Shown here: piece by piece, positions 24,369 through 32,135 of the stretch | How the letters are laid out: every line of letters starts with the position of its first letter | How positions within the stretch are numbered: the stretch's first letter is position 1 | Origin: Candidatus Bathyarchaeota archaeon | GTDB lineage: Archaea; Thermoproteota; Bathyarchaeia; Bathyarchaeales; SOJC01 | DNA length: 35,937 nucleotides | NCBI GenBank assembly: GCA_023131225.1 | Contig: JAGLZW010000034.1 | Location: 1-35,937 of the forward strand | Direction of reading: 5' to 3' | Made by a program: the position numbers and the translations under genes | The notes under the pieces: model-generated | What the model saw: only the letters and a program-made list of their open reading frames with translations | What the model was told of the DNA's origin: nothing | The model's database searches: none

Positions 24369-24394
24369 GGGAGGGGGGAGGGGAGGGGGGGGGG
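24369..24394 (+). other. Potential G-quadruplex tract
   Basis: Four G runs of 3, 6, 4 and 10 separated by single A bases. This is the textbook pattern for a very stable intramolecular G-quadruplex on the plus strand, 67 bases after the protease stop. Run lengths may be affected by sequencing error. Confidence 0.7.
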
Positions 24395-24574
24395 TCGGTA
24401 GCAACGCCTCCTCCAAATAAGACTGTTCAAAGGATTCGACGACTTCGAACAGAAACTCAAACGTGTCGATTCCGGCTATTGAAGCGTTGACATTAAGCTA
24501 AATTGCGTGCGCCTGTAGGTATGGTGTACATGGCAAAAAACACATGTAGACGCAGTGAGTTCGTATATAGATAC

Positions 24575-24580
24575 ATTTAA
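24575..24580 (+). promoter_or_regulatory. TATA element of the lsm-eL37 unit
   Basis: ACATTTAAATGA region; expected transcript start near 24605, giving a leader of roughly 25-30 bases that carries the GAGGG binding site. Confidence 0.5.
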
Positions 24581-24632
24581 ATGATTAATGCTTTCACCTA
24601 TTAAAAGATACAAATTAACGAGAGGGTTAAAA

Positions 24633-24860
24633 ATGAGCGAAATGACAACCCAAATCCTCCAAGAAAGCCTAGGGAAAACGGTACTCGTACGCTTAAAAGG
24701 CGGAAAAAGTCTACGAGGAAAACTGAAAGGATTCGACCAACACCTGAACCTAGTACTTGACGAAACTGAAGACACGACAGACCCGGAAAACCCTAAAAAA
24801 CTAGACATTCTAATTGTCCGAGGCGACAACGTAATAATAATCTCGCCACCTCCAAGGTAA
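24633..24860 (+). CDS. Sm-like archaeal protein (Lsm)
   Basis: 75 residues. Forms a heptameric ring that binds U-rich RNA. Sm1 motif: VLVRLKGGKSLRGKLKGFDQ with HLNLVLDE; Sm2 motif: LIVRGDNVIIISP. The ATG at 24633 follows GAGAGGG; the longer frame starting at 24588 would begin before the predicted transcript. Followed 5 bases later by eL37, a pairing conserved across archaea. Confidence 0.94.
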   Translation: MSEMTTQILQESLGKTVLVRLKGGKSLRGKLKGFDQHLNLVLDETEDTTDPENPKKLDILIVRGDNVIIISPPPR

Positions 24861-24865
24861 GAAAC

Positions 24866-25054
24866 ATGGGAAAAGGCACTGCTTCTTTCGGAAAGCATGG
24901 AAGAAAACTTATACACATCAAATGTAGAAGATGCGGTAGAAGAGCCTATAACATAAAGAAGAAAAGATGCGCTGCATGCGGCTACGGAGCTTCACCCACT
25001 CTGAAAACTTACTCGTGGCGAACCAAAACTCTTCAAGGAGAAAGAACAAGATAG
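24866..25054 (+). CDS. rpl37e: Ribosomal protein L37e (eL37)
   Basis: 62 residues. Small zinc-finger protein of the large subunit that binds 23S rRNA. C20-x2-C23 and C35-x2-C38 (CRRCGRRAYNIKKKRCAACG) form the zinc site; MGKGTASFGKHGRK is the usual N-terminus. It is co-transcribed with the Lsm gene. Confidence 0.95.
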   Translation: MGKGTASFGKHGRKLIHIKCRRCGRRAYNIKKKRCAACGYGASPTLKTYSWRTKTLQGERTR

Positions 25055-25123
25055 ATTTTTAATTCTCACCAAATCGCAAGAAGAGCATCTTAAGAAAAAT
25101 CTTATCTAAAACCTTGAGATACT

Positions 25124-25738
25124 CTAGTGAAGTGCGAAATATTTCTTATCAATCTTCACAAAGATGAGAGGCCCCTTGCTGTGGGAAAGTTGTCTGGCTT
25201 TGCGCAAAGTTGTATTTAGAATATTGAGCAGTTTTTCTTGCTCGCTTCTCCAGCCTTGTTTCTTTTCACATGCTCCAAGCTCAAGTTTCAGCAAGTTTTC
25301 CGCCATTATAGATGTTCCGCAAATTTCTCCGTTTCTAACCAATGATTCCACCAGAACATCTTTGACCTCTCTGCGGCTTTTTAGCTGCCGCCACAAAGAG
25401 TCCGCGTTCTTCAACTGTTTATTCACCTTGGACCATTGAGGAGAAGCATCATTTCCTATAAGAAGCTTGACTCTTTCATTCCACTTCTTAATCCAAAGAC
25501 CAGCCCATATGCCCACGAACTCCGAAAACTCTTCAGAGTTTTCTTCGAAATACTTGTGAACCTTGTCAATCAAGTCGCAATCACAATTTTCTTTACCGAT
25601 CAGCCTCCAATGCACCTTTAGGAAGTTCATCAAATCTTCGCAGGCTATCTGTAGAACTCGTCGATCTGAGCCTTGGAGATCTAAAAGTGGATTACGGTCT
25701 TTCAAGTATTGTGATAGCATTAGCTCAAGAAAGTTCAT
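25124..25738 (-). CDS. Hypothetical protein, 204 aa
   Basis: Not recognised. It is all-helical in appearance with several Trp-containing segments (FVGIWAGLWIKKWNERVKLL, ADSLWRQLKSRREVKDVLVE) and no membrane span. The ATG at 25738 follows GGAAGGAA; a GTG at 25753 is an alternative. It converges on eL37 across 69 bases. I considered a GINS subunit because of size and helicity but see no family signature. Confidence 0.7.
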   Translation of the reverse strand: MNFLELMLSQYLKDRNPLLDLQGSDRRVLQIACEDLMNFLKVHWRLIGKENCDCDLIDKVHKYFEENSEEFSEFVGIWAGLWIKKWNERVKLLIGNDASPQWSKVNKQLKNADSLWRQLKSRREVKDVLVESLVRNGEICGTSIMAENLLKLELGACEKKQGWRSEQEKLLNILNTTLRKARQLSHSKGPLIFVKIDKKYFALH

Positions 25739-25947
25739 TGATGTTCCTTCCACGCTTTCTCCAATTAATACTCGGGTAAGCGTCTTAATTAAGCGTTATT
25801 TATGGTATCTTCTATAACATTTTTTGAGAACTATTCTAAATCTCGACATGTAGGCAATCCGCAAAATAGATAGTTACCAAACCGAGACCTTTATGATACC
25901 TCTAATATTGATTTCAACTTCATAACTTTCTTATCTTCAGTTTTCAT

Positions 25948-26358
25948 ATGGGCATAATAAGTGAAACAACCATGAGTCCACAAGAGTTAGAAGAACTGCA
26001 AAAGAAAAAAACCTCGCTAGAAAATGAGCTGCAATCGTTGGACGAAAGAGAAAAGACTTTAGACAAGAAACTTAAAACGTTCGAAGAAAAACTGATGATC
26101 CAAGAGTTGGAAGAGAAAGTCAAAGCGAAGCGTGAATCAGTGAACCAGCTTGAATCCAGAATGAAAGAACTTGAAGAGAAATGGAAGGGACCACGAGAGA
26201 AATCAGAAGGCTCCGCCAAAGTGCAAGAACACCCAACGCCACAAGTTGCAGAAGAAGCACCACAACAAGAAGAAATGGTAGTAATGGAACCAGATGTGGC
26301 GCCGGAAAGCCATAAGCCTGAACAACAAGAGCCCAAAAAGAAACGAAGGTTTTTCTAA
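25948..26358 (+). CDS. Coiled-coil protein, 136 aa
   Basis: Residues 10-85 form a nearly continuous charged coiled coil (heptads in LEELQKKKTSLENELQSLDE and beyond), followed by a Pro/Gln/Glu-rich linker and a basic-aromatic end (KKKRRFF). It may start at ATG 25948 or at ATG 25972 (MSPQELEEL); neither has a good binding site, so it could be leaderless. Function unknown; the basic tail could bind nucleic acid or a partner. It is a single gene between unrelated neighbours. Confidence 0.65.
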   Translation: MGIISETTMSPQELEELQKKKTSLENELQSLDEREKTLDKKLKTFEEKLMIQELEEKVKAKRESVNQLESRMKELEEKWKGPREKSEGSAKVQEHPTPQVAEEAPQQEEMVVMEPDVAPESHKPEQQEPKKKRRFF

Positions 26359-26470
26359 GCGATACTCCACGCCATTTGGAACAAAAAAGTTCAAGATTCC
26401 AGGGAAAACTAGAGCCTAGTTAGAGCATTTCATAACGTTTTCTGCCAAGCAATGATTCAAGCAACTGCAT

Positions 26471-27151
26471 CTACACTGCTAAAAGCAGCTCAGGAAGTTG
26501 ATTAATATCTTCTATAATGAGGTCAGGCATCTCCTTTCTTAACTCTTCTTTTTTGAACAACCCTGAGAGTACAGCAACTGTTTTTGCGCCAGCAAGTCTA
26601 CCGGCTTGAATGTCAACTCCAGAGTCACTAATCACCACACAATCACAGATTGACACTTTGAGTTTATTTGCTGCCTTTAGAATGGCGTCTGGAAAAGGGG
26701 TGGGTCTCCGAACCTCTAAAGATGTTATAATTGCCGAAAAATATTGGTCGAGACGCAAGCGTTGCAGTTCTTTTTCCACCAATCTTTTAGAAACACGTCG
26801 ACGAGTTACCAGAGCAAGCAGGAATTTTCTCGAAAGCCTATGTAAGGTTTTATCGACATTTGGAAACAATCTAGTTTTGCTTGAGGCGATTTTGTAGAAA
26901 GACTGCAAAAATAATGTTAGGAATTTCTCTCTCAAAGCATTATCTACATTTGTGTCATTAAAGAAATCGTCGAGAGGAAGGTTAAGTTGTAAATGTCGAG
27001 CTATTTCCAAACCCACATTATTGGAACTTTGTTTGCTCCCAATAGCGGAGAGTGCAGTTTCTGCTGCCTCAGCGAAGGCTTCTAAGGAATCAACTATTGT
27101 TCCATCTAGATCAATGAGCAGTGCTTTAGCTTTCAGTTTTTGCTGGGTCAT
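26471..27151 (-). CDS. HAD-family phosphatase, phosphoglycolate phosphatase-like
   Basis: 226 residues. HAD motif I DLDGT with the nucleophile Asp14 and Asp16, a helical cap (about 20-95), motif II in LALVTRRR (Thr), the motif III Lys/Pro region (RRPTPFPDAILKAANKL), and motif IV VVISDSGVDIQAGRLAG. Such enzymes remove phosphate from small metabolites; phosphoglycolate is a guess from similarity to the Gph/PGPase branch. ATG at 27151. It stands alone. Confidence 0.9.
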   Translation of the reverse strand: MTQQKLKAKALLIDLDGTIVDSLEAFAEAAETALSAIGSKQSSNNVGLEIARHLQLNLPLDDFFNDTNVDNALREKFLTLFLQSFYKIASSKTRLFPNVDKTLHRLSRKFLLALVTRRRVSKRLVEKELQRLRLDQYFSAIITSLEVRRPTPFPDAILKAANKLKVSICDCVVISDSGVDIQAGRLAGAKTVAVLSGLFKKEELRKEMPDLIIEDINQLPELLLAV

Positions 27152-27369
27152 TTTTCCATTCTTCTACATCCTTTGTTGCTGTTATAAATAAACTCTTACG
27201 GTTTTAAGACAAGAGCAAGGGTCTTACACGCACATTCATCTTACCTTGTTATTTCCGCCTATAGGAAGTGTGAGCCAATGCACGAATAAACCATATTGGA
27301 AATCATTACCCTCTTTTCATAACAGTTAATGCATCACGTCACTAACCGCATACACAGGAAGTTAGTGGA

Positions 27370-27510
27370 TTGTCTGAACGTACGAAATGTACGAAGTGTG
27401 AAAATAGAGATGCCACAGGCGAAGATGGATTGTGTGACAGTTGCCGTTTCGTTCTAATACTCGATAACATGATGGAAGAAAGACCAATTACGGAAAAACA
27501 TCTAAGATAA
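27370..27510 (+). CDS. Candidate zinc-ribbon miniprotein, 46 aa
   Basis: A short frame on the plus strand encodes C7-x2-C10 and C22-x2-C25 (KCTKCENRDATGEDGLCDSC), followed by a helical tail (FVLILDNMMEERPITEKHLR). The Cys pattern and balanced composition look like a real treble-clef or zinc-ribbon mini-domain. The start is TTG at 27370 about nine bases after AGGAAG; an in-frame stop lies just upstream. Such proteins often bind nucleic acids or serve as adaptor fingers; nothing more can be said. The longer frame on the opposite strand across this region looks non-coding. Confidence 0.55.
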   Translation: MSERTKCTKCENRDATGEDGLCDSCRFVLILDNMMEERPITEKHLR

Positions 27511-27612
27511 CAAGTCAAAAACCAAGTCAGTTGAAAAGAACGGTCTTTAAGTGCAGGAAAACGCTTAAGGACGAAGTGAGGACAGTCGGTAGGCGATTTC
27601 GTTTTATATTTC

Positions 27613-27924
27613 TCAACAGAGCACACTCTTCCATTCCGCAGGTACACGTCGACTGTATAATATTTGCTCTGCGCCGAGGAATCTGCCGAGTTCTTCGATT
27701 GTGTTGACCATCGCCCGAGCTGTATCTTCTGATTTTGGGGCGTCTGGCTCGACATAAACAGCGTTAATCTTCAGCCGCCACTGCTTACGGTCCATTATAG
27801 GATCTACGCGACCGATAAAACGATCACCGTGCAAGATTGGCATCACATAACAGCCATACTTGCGTTTAGCCTTCGGCAGATAAACTTCAAAGCGGAAATG
27901 AAAATTAAAAAGTTGCCCTATCAT
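27613..27924 (-). pseudogene. Remnant of a winged-helix YcaQ/AlkZ-like (HTH_42) protein gene
   Basis: Encodes only the last ~100 residues of this family: FRFEVYLPKAKRKYG, YVMPILHGDRFIGRVDPIMD, KINAVYVEPDAPKS and a C-terminal helix. Intact proteins are about 350-400 residues; members are DNA glycosylases for crosslinks or bulky lesions. Upstream of 27924 the frame carries no family signal before the divergent uS10 promoter, so the N-terminal two thirds are gone. The remaining frame is open and still looks conserved, so loss may be recent, or the fragment may be expressed. Confidence 0.75.
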
Positions 27925-28007
27925 TTCACCCGTCGACTTATAGCTTTGAAAGCTTTAGATGTACACGCACCCAAAAAGACAGGAATCAAACTGGGATATG
28001 AGGAAAA

Positions 28008-28019
28008 AGTATTTAAAAC
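28008..28019 (+). promoter_or_regulatory. TATA element of the uS10 gene
   Basis: AGTATTTAAAAC; expected transcript start near 28040, which excludes the GTG at 28035 as a start and supports ATG 28062. Confidence 0.5.
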
Positions 28020-28061
28020 ATGTAGAGTGGATAAGTGAAGCTACCCGGAGAAACTACTGCG

Positions 28062-28370
28062 ATGACGAGAAAAGCGCGAATAAGGCTTACAAGCACCGAT
28101 TACAAGCGGTTAGAAAGTATATGTAACGAACTGAAAGCCATCGCTGACAAGACAGGCGTCAAAATGACTGGGCCAATTCCTCTACCGACAAAACGACTTA
28201 AAGTTCCAGTTCTGAAGTCTCCTTCTGGGGGAGGCACTGCAACTTGGGACAAATGGGAAATGCGCATACACAAAAGGCTTATTGATATTGACGCCGAAGA
28301 ACGCGTCATGAGGCGAATTATGAGAATACGAGTACCAGAGGACGTATACATAAGCATCGAACTACTCTAG
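28062..28370 (+). CDS. rps10: Ribosomal protein S10 (uS10)
   Basis: 102 residues. Head protein of the small subunit. [40 protein letters not shown] and the C-terminal [15 protein letters not shown] are characteristic. In many archaea this gene follows the EF-1alpha gene; here no tuf gene is next to it and the upstream neighbour is a divergent gene remnant, so the usual cluster is broken or was never formed. It ends 2 bases before the convergent protease gene stop. Confidence 0.96.
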   Translation: MTRKARIRLTSTDYKRLESICNELKAIADKTGVKMTGPIPLPTKRLKVPVLKSPSGGGTATWDKWEMRIHKRLIDIDAEERVMRRIMRIRVPEDVYISIELL

Positions 28371-28372
28371 AC

Positions 28373-29188
28373 TCAGAAAGGCAAACATAAAAGACTGAAA
28401 ATTGCGAGTAAAATCGAAACAGAAAAACTTAGCGCCCATATGATTTTATTCCATGTGAAAATCTTATAGCCATCCATTATGCCAAAAGGGATCAAGTTAA
28501 AAACAGCTATGAAAGAATTTATCCATGCACCAAAATACACAATAAAAATTATAGAATAGTTGAAGTCGACAAAACTGAATATCGAGCCTGTCATAAGAAA
28601 CACCATAGCGAGCGCAATGTTTGTTAAGGGTCCTGCAAAAGCTGTTTTCCCTATTGTTTCTCTATCACATAAACCTGCAATCATAACAGCTCCCGGAGAA
28701 ATAATCTTGAATAAAGGTGCGAAAATGGAAATCAAAGTAATTAAGGCTCCAATAGTTGTCAGTCGAAATTCTGCCCATAGCCCCTGGCGCTGCGCGGCCA
28801 TCTTGTGAGCCATCTCGTGTATGAGAAAAGAAAAAGTAAGGACTGCCGCCAAAGACGCAACAGCTGTCAGAGGAAAGTTCAGAAACAGAGAGGCACCTAC
28901 GCCCATCACAAGCAAGGTTCCGACGGCTAAGTGTTTAAGTTCTGTTGTACTAAACCATATGATTCTATCTCGTCCTCGCGGCGGCACCATAGTGACAGTA
29001 TGCTGATAAGAACGTTCAGTCTTTGATGTTTTCAGCGTTTTTGCTAGCTGTTCCCTGGGAGCTCGAGCACGCCAAGATTCTGGGCAATTGTGATTTTCAG
29101 GTAGACGGTGTTCAACGCAGAAATATTCGCCACAGTATGGGCATTTAAAGGGCATGTAGGTTTCTGCGCTGCACTGCTTACATTCCAA
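28373..29188 (-). CDS. AN1-type zinc-finger site-2 protease (M50-like membrane metalloprotease)
   Basis: 271 residues. An N-terminal AN1 finger (C3, C6, C16, C19, C24, H27, H33, C35) is joined by a polar linker to a multi-spanning membrane domain with the zinc motif HEMAH (H124, E125, H128) and the second metal motif [14 protein letters not shown]. Site-2 proteases cut substrates inside the membrane to release signals. The AN1 finger, a ubiquitin-related module in eukaryotes, fused to a site-2 protease is an archaeal arrangement. TTG start at 29188 about ten bases after AGGTG. CofE lies upstream on the same strand with a 68-base gap. Confidence 0.9.
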   Translation of the reverse strand: MECKQCSAETYMPFKCPYCGEYFCVEHRLPENHNCPESWRARAPREQLAKTLKTSKTERSYQHTVTMVPPRGRDRIIWFSTTELKHLAVGTLLVMGVGASLFLNFPLTAVASLAAVLTFSFLIHEMAHKMAAQRQGLWAEFRLTTIGALITLISIFAPLFKIISPGAVMIAGLCDRETIGKTAFAGPLTNIALAMVFLMTGSIFSFVDFNYSIIFIVYFGAWINSFIAVFNLIPFGIMDGYKIFTWNKIIWALSFSVSILLAIFSLLCLPF

Positions 29189-29256
29189 TTAGTTTGGCAC
29201 CTTTAGCGTTTTCATTAGTTTTGTAATTTATATGTTTGCTGCCTACGGAAAAAAAG

Positions 29257-30030
29257 CTACCAAACATTCTTGAACAAATCTTCCTTTTCGCTGATAACCA
29301 AATCTCTAGAAGAAGATTCTTCACCGAAGTTTATTCGATTTAATCCTTTAACAATTGCAACTGGTATTGCTTCTTTTCCTTGTCCCATCACAAGCTCTGC
29401 AGCACTAGCCAATTCGTCAACAACGGCGCTGAACTTGACTCGCATAACGTAACCAAACAGGTCTTCTAAGCCGCGATAATCAAAGAAAGGATCGATTCCC
29501 CCTAGGCCAATTGCAAAATTCACTTGTCCTCGTCTAAACGACCGACTATACGTGTCAGATATAATGACTCCCACATTTTTTCCAGTTAGCCTCATGATGC
29601 TGGAACGTAGACGCCTCGCAGACTCATCGGGATCTACTGGTAAGAGTGCATAACGGTTTGCGCCTTTAATATTGGATTTGTCTATTCCCGCATTTATGTT
29701 AACCATGTCTCGTTTGTCTTCGACAATGAGTATTTCCTGTGAGGCTTTTAGAAAACGCTTTGATTCGCTCAAAACCAACTCTACAAGCTTCGGGTTTTTC
29801 CCTGTTGCTTCTGCAATTTCTAACGCTTTTCTAGAAGGTTTTACTGTGTCCAGCTGAACTACGCGGTCTTCAGCCTTGGAAATCACCTTCTGCGCAACAA
29901 TAAGGATGTCCTTGTCTTCAATCTCGACATTGTTGTTCTCTGCTGCTGAAACAATCAAATCAGCCAAATCATCGCCTGCTTTTATAAGAGGAATACCTTC
30001 AAGCCCAAAAATACCAAGTTTCTTCACCAT
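29257..30030 (-). CDS. cofE: Coenzyme F420:L-glutamate ligase (CofE)
   Basis: 257 residues. Adds glutamates to F420-0 with GTP, completing coenzyme F420. Signatures: GIPLIKAGDDLADLIV, DILIVAQKVISKAEDRVV, the metal/GTP region IISDTYSRSFRRGQVNFAIG, and GIDPFFDYRG. The length fits the stand-alone archaeal enzyme. ATG at 30030. Its presence indicates an F420-using organism, as known for Bathyarchaeia and methanogens; other cof genes are not in the window. Confidence 0.95.
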   Translation of the reverse strand: MVKKLGIFGLEGIPLIKAGDDLADLIVSAAENNNVEIEDKDILIVAQKVISKAEDRVVQLDTVKPSRKALEIAEATGKNPKLVELVLSESKRFLKASQEILIVEDKRDMVNINAGIDKSNIKGANRYALLPVDPDESARRLRSSIMRLTGKNVGVIISDTYSRSFRRGQVNFAIGLGGIDPFFDYRGLEDLFGYVMRVKFSAVVDELASAAELVMGQGKEAIPVAIVKGLNRINFGEESSSRDLVISEKEDLFKNVW

Positions 30031-30138
30031 TTCAACTGCCTTCTAACTTAAGACTTAAAGTCTAGCCACATCAACAAGAAACCGAAACAACGCTGACAAC
30101 ATTTATTAGTTTATCTCCTTCAACAAACTCGAAAACAT

Positions 30139-31017
30139 ATGGAGCTGAAACTGGATCAGTATTTGACCCCTTTCAATTTGGAGTACACTCTACAATGTGG
30201 ACAACTATTTAGATGGGAGAAGCATGGTGGCTTATGGTATGGCATAGCTGAACAGCGAGTTTTCAAAGTTCGACAGACAAATGATGCTCTTGAGTTTGAA
30301 GGCGCAAATGTTGACTTCGTAAAGAATTATTTTCGTTTAGACGACGACCTACCGCATATAATTTCTGAAATCAGCCAAGACGCTCTGACGAAACATGCCA
30401 TTCAAATATTTCTTGGATTGCGCATAGCAAGACAAAATCCTTGGGAGTGCCTAATTTCATACATCTGCGCCACTCACAAAAGCATACCCGCCATCAAAAA
30501 CATGATTTTCGATTTGTCAAAACAATTTGGTGATAAAATCGCTTTTGAAGACTATAATTTTTATACGTTTCCAGACGCAGCTGCATTGGCAAAGGCCACT
30601 CTGGATGAACTCAGAAGATGCAAATTGGGATTTCGGGCAAAACGAGTTCGAGAAACAGCGAGAATGATCAACTGTAACAAAATCGATTTCGAAATGTTGA
30701 AAACGATTGATTATGAGATGGCTAAAGGCAAGCTAATGCAGCTTCCGGGGGTTGGGAATAAGGTGGCTGATTGTGTTTTACTCTTTTCTTTGGAGAAGCT
30801 GGAAGCGTTTCCAGTGGATGTTTGGATGAAGCGCATAGTTCAGAATCACTACGCGAACCATTTTGATGCCCTGTTCATTGAGAAGCTCTCAGCGAAAAAG
30901 TCGCTATATTCAAAGGATTACAACAGAATAGGTTCGTTTGCTAGAGACTATTTCGGAAAGTATGCTGGATACGCTCAGGAGTATTTGTTTCATTTTGTTA
31001 GAAGCAAAGTAGCTTAA
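30139..31017 (+). CDS. ogg: 8-oxoguanine DNA glycosylase (OGG1 type)
   Basis: 292 residues. Excises 8-oxoguanine and nicks abasic sites. The N-terminal OGG domain has FNLEYTLQCGQLFRW; the HhH-GPD core has LPGVGNKVADC with the catalytic Lys208, and VDVWMKR with the catalytic Asp227. The GFRAKRV loop precedes the hairpin. ATG at 30139, with TATA-like CATTTATTAG about 35 bases upstream. Divergent from cofE; its stop overlaps the convergent GNAT stop by two bases. Confidence 0.94.
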   Translation: MELKLDQYLTPFNLEYTLQCGQLFRWEKHGGLWYGIAEQRVFKVRQTNDALEFEGANVDFVKNYFRLDDDLPHIISEISQDALTKHAIQIFLGLRIARQNPWECLISYICATHKSIPAIKNMIFDLSKQFGDKIAFEDYNFYTFPDAAALAKATLDELRRCKLGFRAKRVRETARMINCNKIDFEMLKTIDYEMAKGKLMQLPGVGNKVADCVLLFSLEKLEAFPVDVWMKRIVQNHYANHFDALFIEKLSAKKSLYSKDYNRIGSFARDYFGKYAGYAQEYLFHFVRSKVA

Positions 31018-31568
31018 AGGTCCAGTCTGACAAGGGCAAAATCCAAGTCTATCTCCTCTTTGACTTCGAATCCTTTTCTCAGATAAAGTCCGATGGGTCC
31101 AGAAGGATTGTTCGTTGAGCTCCTTCTGGCAAAGGTTTCAACAGCCTTGAAACCACGTTTTCTTAAATCAATGATTACTTCGTTGAGAAGTTTTTTACCT
31201 AGACCTTTTCCTCGGAATTTTTCTTTACTAATGTAAAGGCAAGAGATGAAAGCAACGTTCTCTTCAGATGTTCTTAGCTTTTTAGCCCCGTATTCTTTGA
31301 TGTTTGGGAATCCGTTTGAGGTGGAGTACTGAACGTAGCCTATCGGCTTGTTTTCAGTGTATAATATTTTGCCGCAGTTTCCAAACTCTTCTAATGTTTT
31401 AAGAAACCAAGCGGCTTTCATAGATGCATATTTTAGTTTTTCTTTTTGCTGCAGTTTCTGTCTGCTCTGTTCGAGAACGCTTGGGAGTTCCCAGTACAGG
31501 CAACTTCTGCATGGTTCAGGGATTTCATTGACATTATCTCGTGTAATGTTTTTGATTGAAACTTTCAT
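31014..31568 (-). CDS. GNAT-family N-acetyltransferase with N-terminal CxxCxYWE motif
   Basis: 184 residues. The acetyl-CoA pyrophosphate loop is FRGKGLGKKLL, followed by RKRGFKAVETFARR and a C-terminal GLYLRKGFEVKEE. The N-terminal region has CRSCLYWELP, a motif shared by a subgroup of archaeal/bacterial GNATs. Its substrate is unknown. The ATG at 31568 starts MKVSIKNIT; the longer frame to 31664 overlaps the RDD gene and is rejected. Confidence 0.85.
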   Translation of the reverse strand: MKVSIKNITRDNVNEIPEPCRSCLYWELPSVLEQSRQKLQQKEKLKYASMKAAWFLKTLEEFGNCGKILYTENKPIGYVQYSTSNGFPNIKEYGAKKLRTSEENVAFISCLYISKEKFRGKGLGKKLLNEVIIDLRKRGFKAVETFARRSSTNNPSGPIGLYLRKGFEVKEEIDLDFALVRLDL

Positions 31569-31590
31569 ATTGTCTATCTCTTCAAAATTC

Positions 31591-32049
31591 TTATGGAGTT
31601 GGCGGTGGAGGCGGTAACGGAGGAGCAGTTCTTGAAACAACGGTAGTTCCGGCCATGCGGTCACTTATTTTTTGATGGGGATCGCCCAGCGTTGCTAAGC
31701 CGATAATTACATCTATGAGAACTAAAATCCAGTAAATCTTGCTAATGTTTCTGATGAAAGCCAAATCTAAAGCGGGTCTGTGTCCACCGAGCTCAATAGT
31801 TTTTAGGTTCATTATTTTCTTGCCAACAGTCCACCCATAGTAGAACTCGAGCAAAGCGAAGTACAAGATACTTAAGACTCCCGCAAAGAAGGGAAATGTG
31901 AAAAAGTGAAAAGGAATGGTAATAATTGCTACGATTATTGAAGTACCTATGCCCACTATTATGCTGTCGATAATAAAAGCCACAAGTCTCCTTATCCAGT
32001 GATCTTGAAGTCGTGCATCTCTTCCGATTCTTTCAAAGCCTGTTGACAT
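31591..32049 (-). CDS. RDD-family membrane protein
   Basis: 152 residues. N-terminal RRLVAFIIDSIIV carries the R-D pattern of the family; three or four hydrophobic segments follow (about 20-50, 50-70, 105-125), then WTVGKKIMNLKTI, DPHQKISDRMAGT and a Pro-rich tail (PPLPPPPPTP). The role of RDD proteins is mostly unclear; some are ion or peptide transport-related. ATG at 32049. It lies 22 bases upstream of the GNAT start on the same strand. Confidence 0.85.
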   Translation of the reverse strand: MSTGFERIGRDARLQDHWIRRLVAFIIDSIIVGIGTSIIVAIITIPFHFFTFPFFAGVLSILYFALLEFYYGWTVGKKIMNLKTIELGGHRPALDLAFIRNISKIYWILVLIDVIIGLATLGDPHQKISDRMAGTTVVSRTAPPLPPPPPTP

Positions 32050-32135
32050 AGTTTTCCACAAGCAGATTCCCGTTAGTCTTTACGATATATATCATTTCTG
32101 CCCTTTGCGAAAAAGAAAGAAAAAATGGGAAGTTT

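Larger units (their letters stand above)
24303..24632. other. Intergenic region after the subtilase gene with an extreme G tract
   Basis: No gene seen before the Lsm start. It holds the G-rich tract at 24369-24394 and a 9-base direct repeat GGTAGCAAC, once across the protease stop (about 24298) and once after the G tract (about 24396). A TATA element for the Lsm gene (TTTAAA at 24575-24580) is near its end. Confidence 0.6.

Noticed and set aside
24298-24404. Target-site duplication of a mobile element (GGTAGCAAC twice)
   Set aside because: Nine bases match, but the segment between has no terminal inverted repeats or transposase and the distance is under 100 bases.
27342-27755. 137-residue minus-strand frame
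   Set aside because: It overlaps the gene remnant and the zinc-ribbon frame, has low-complexity composition and no recognisable domain; it is a shadow.
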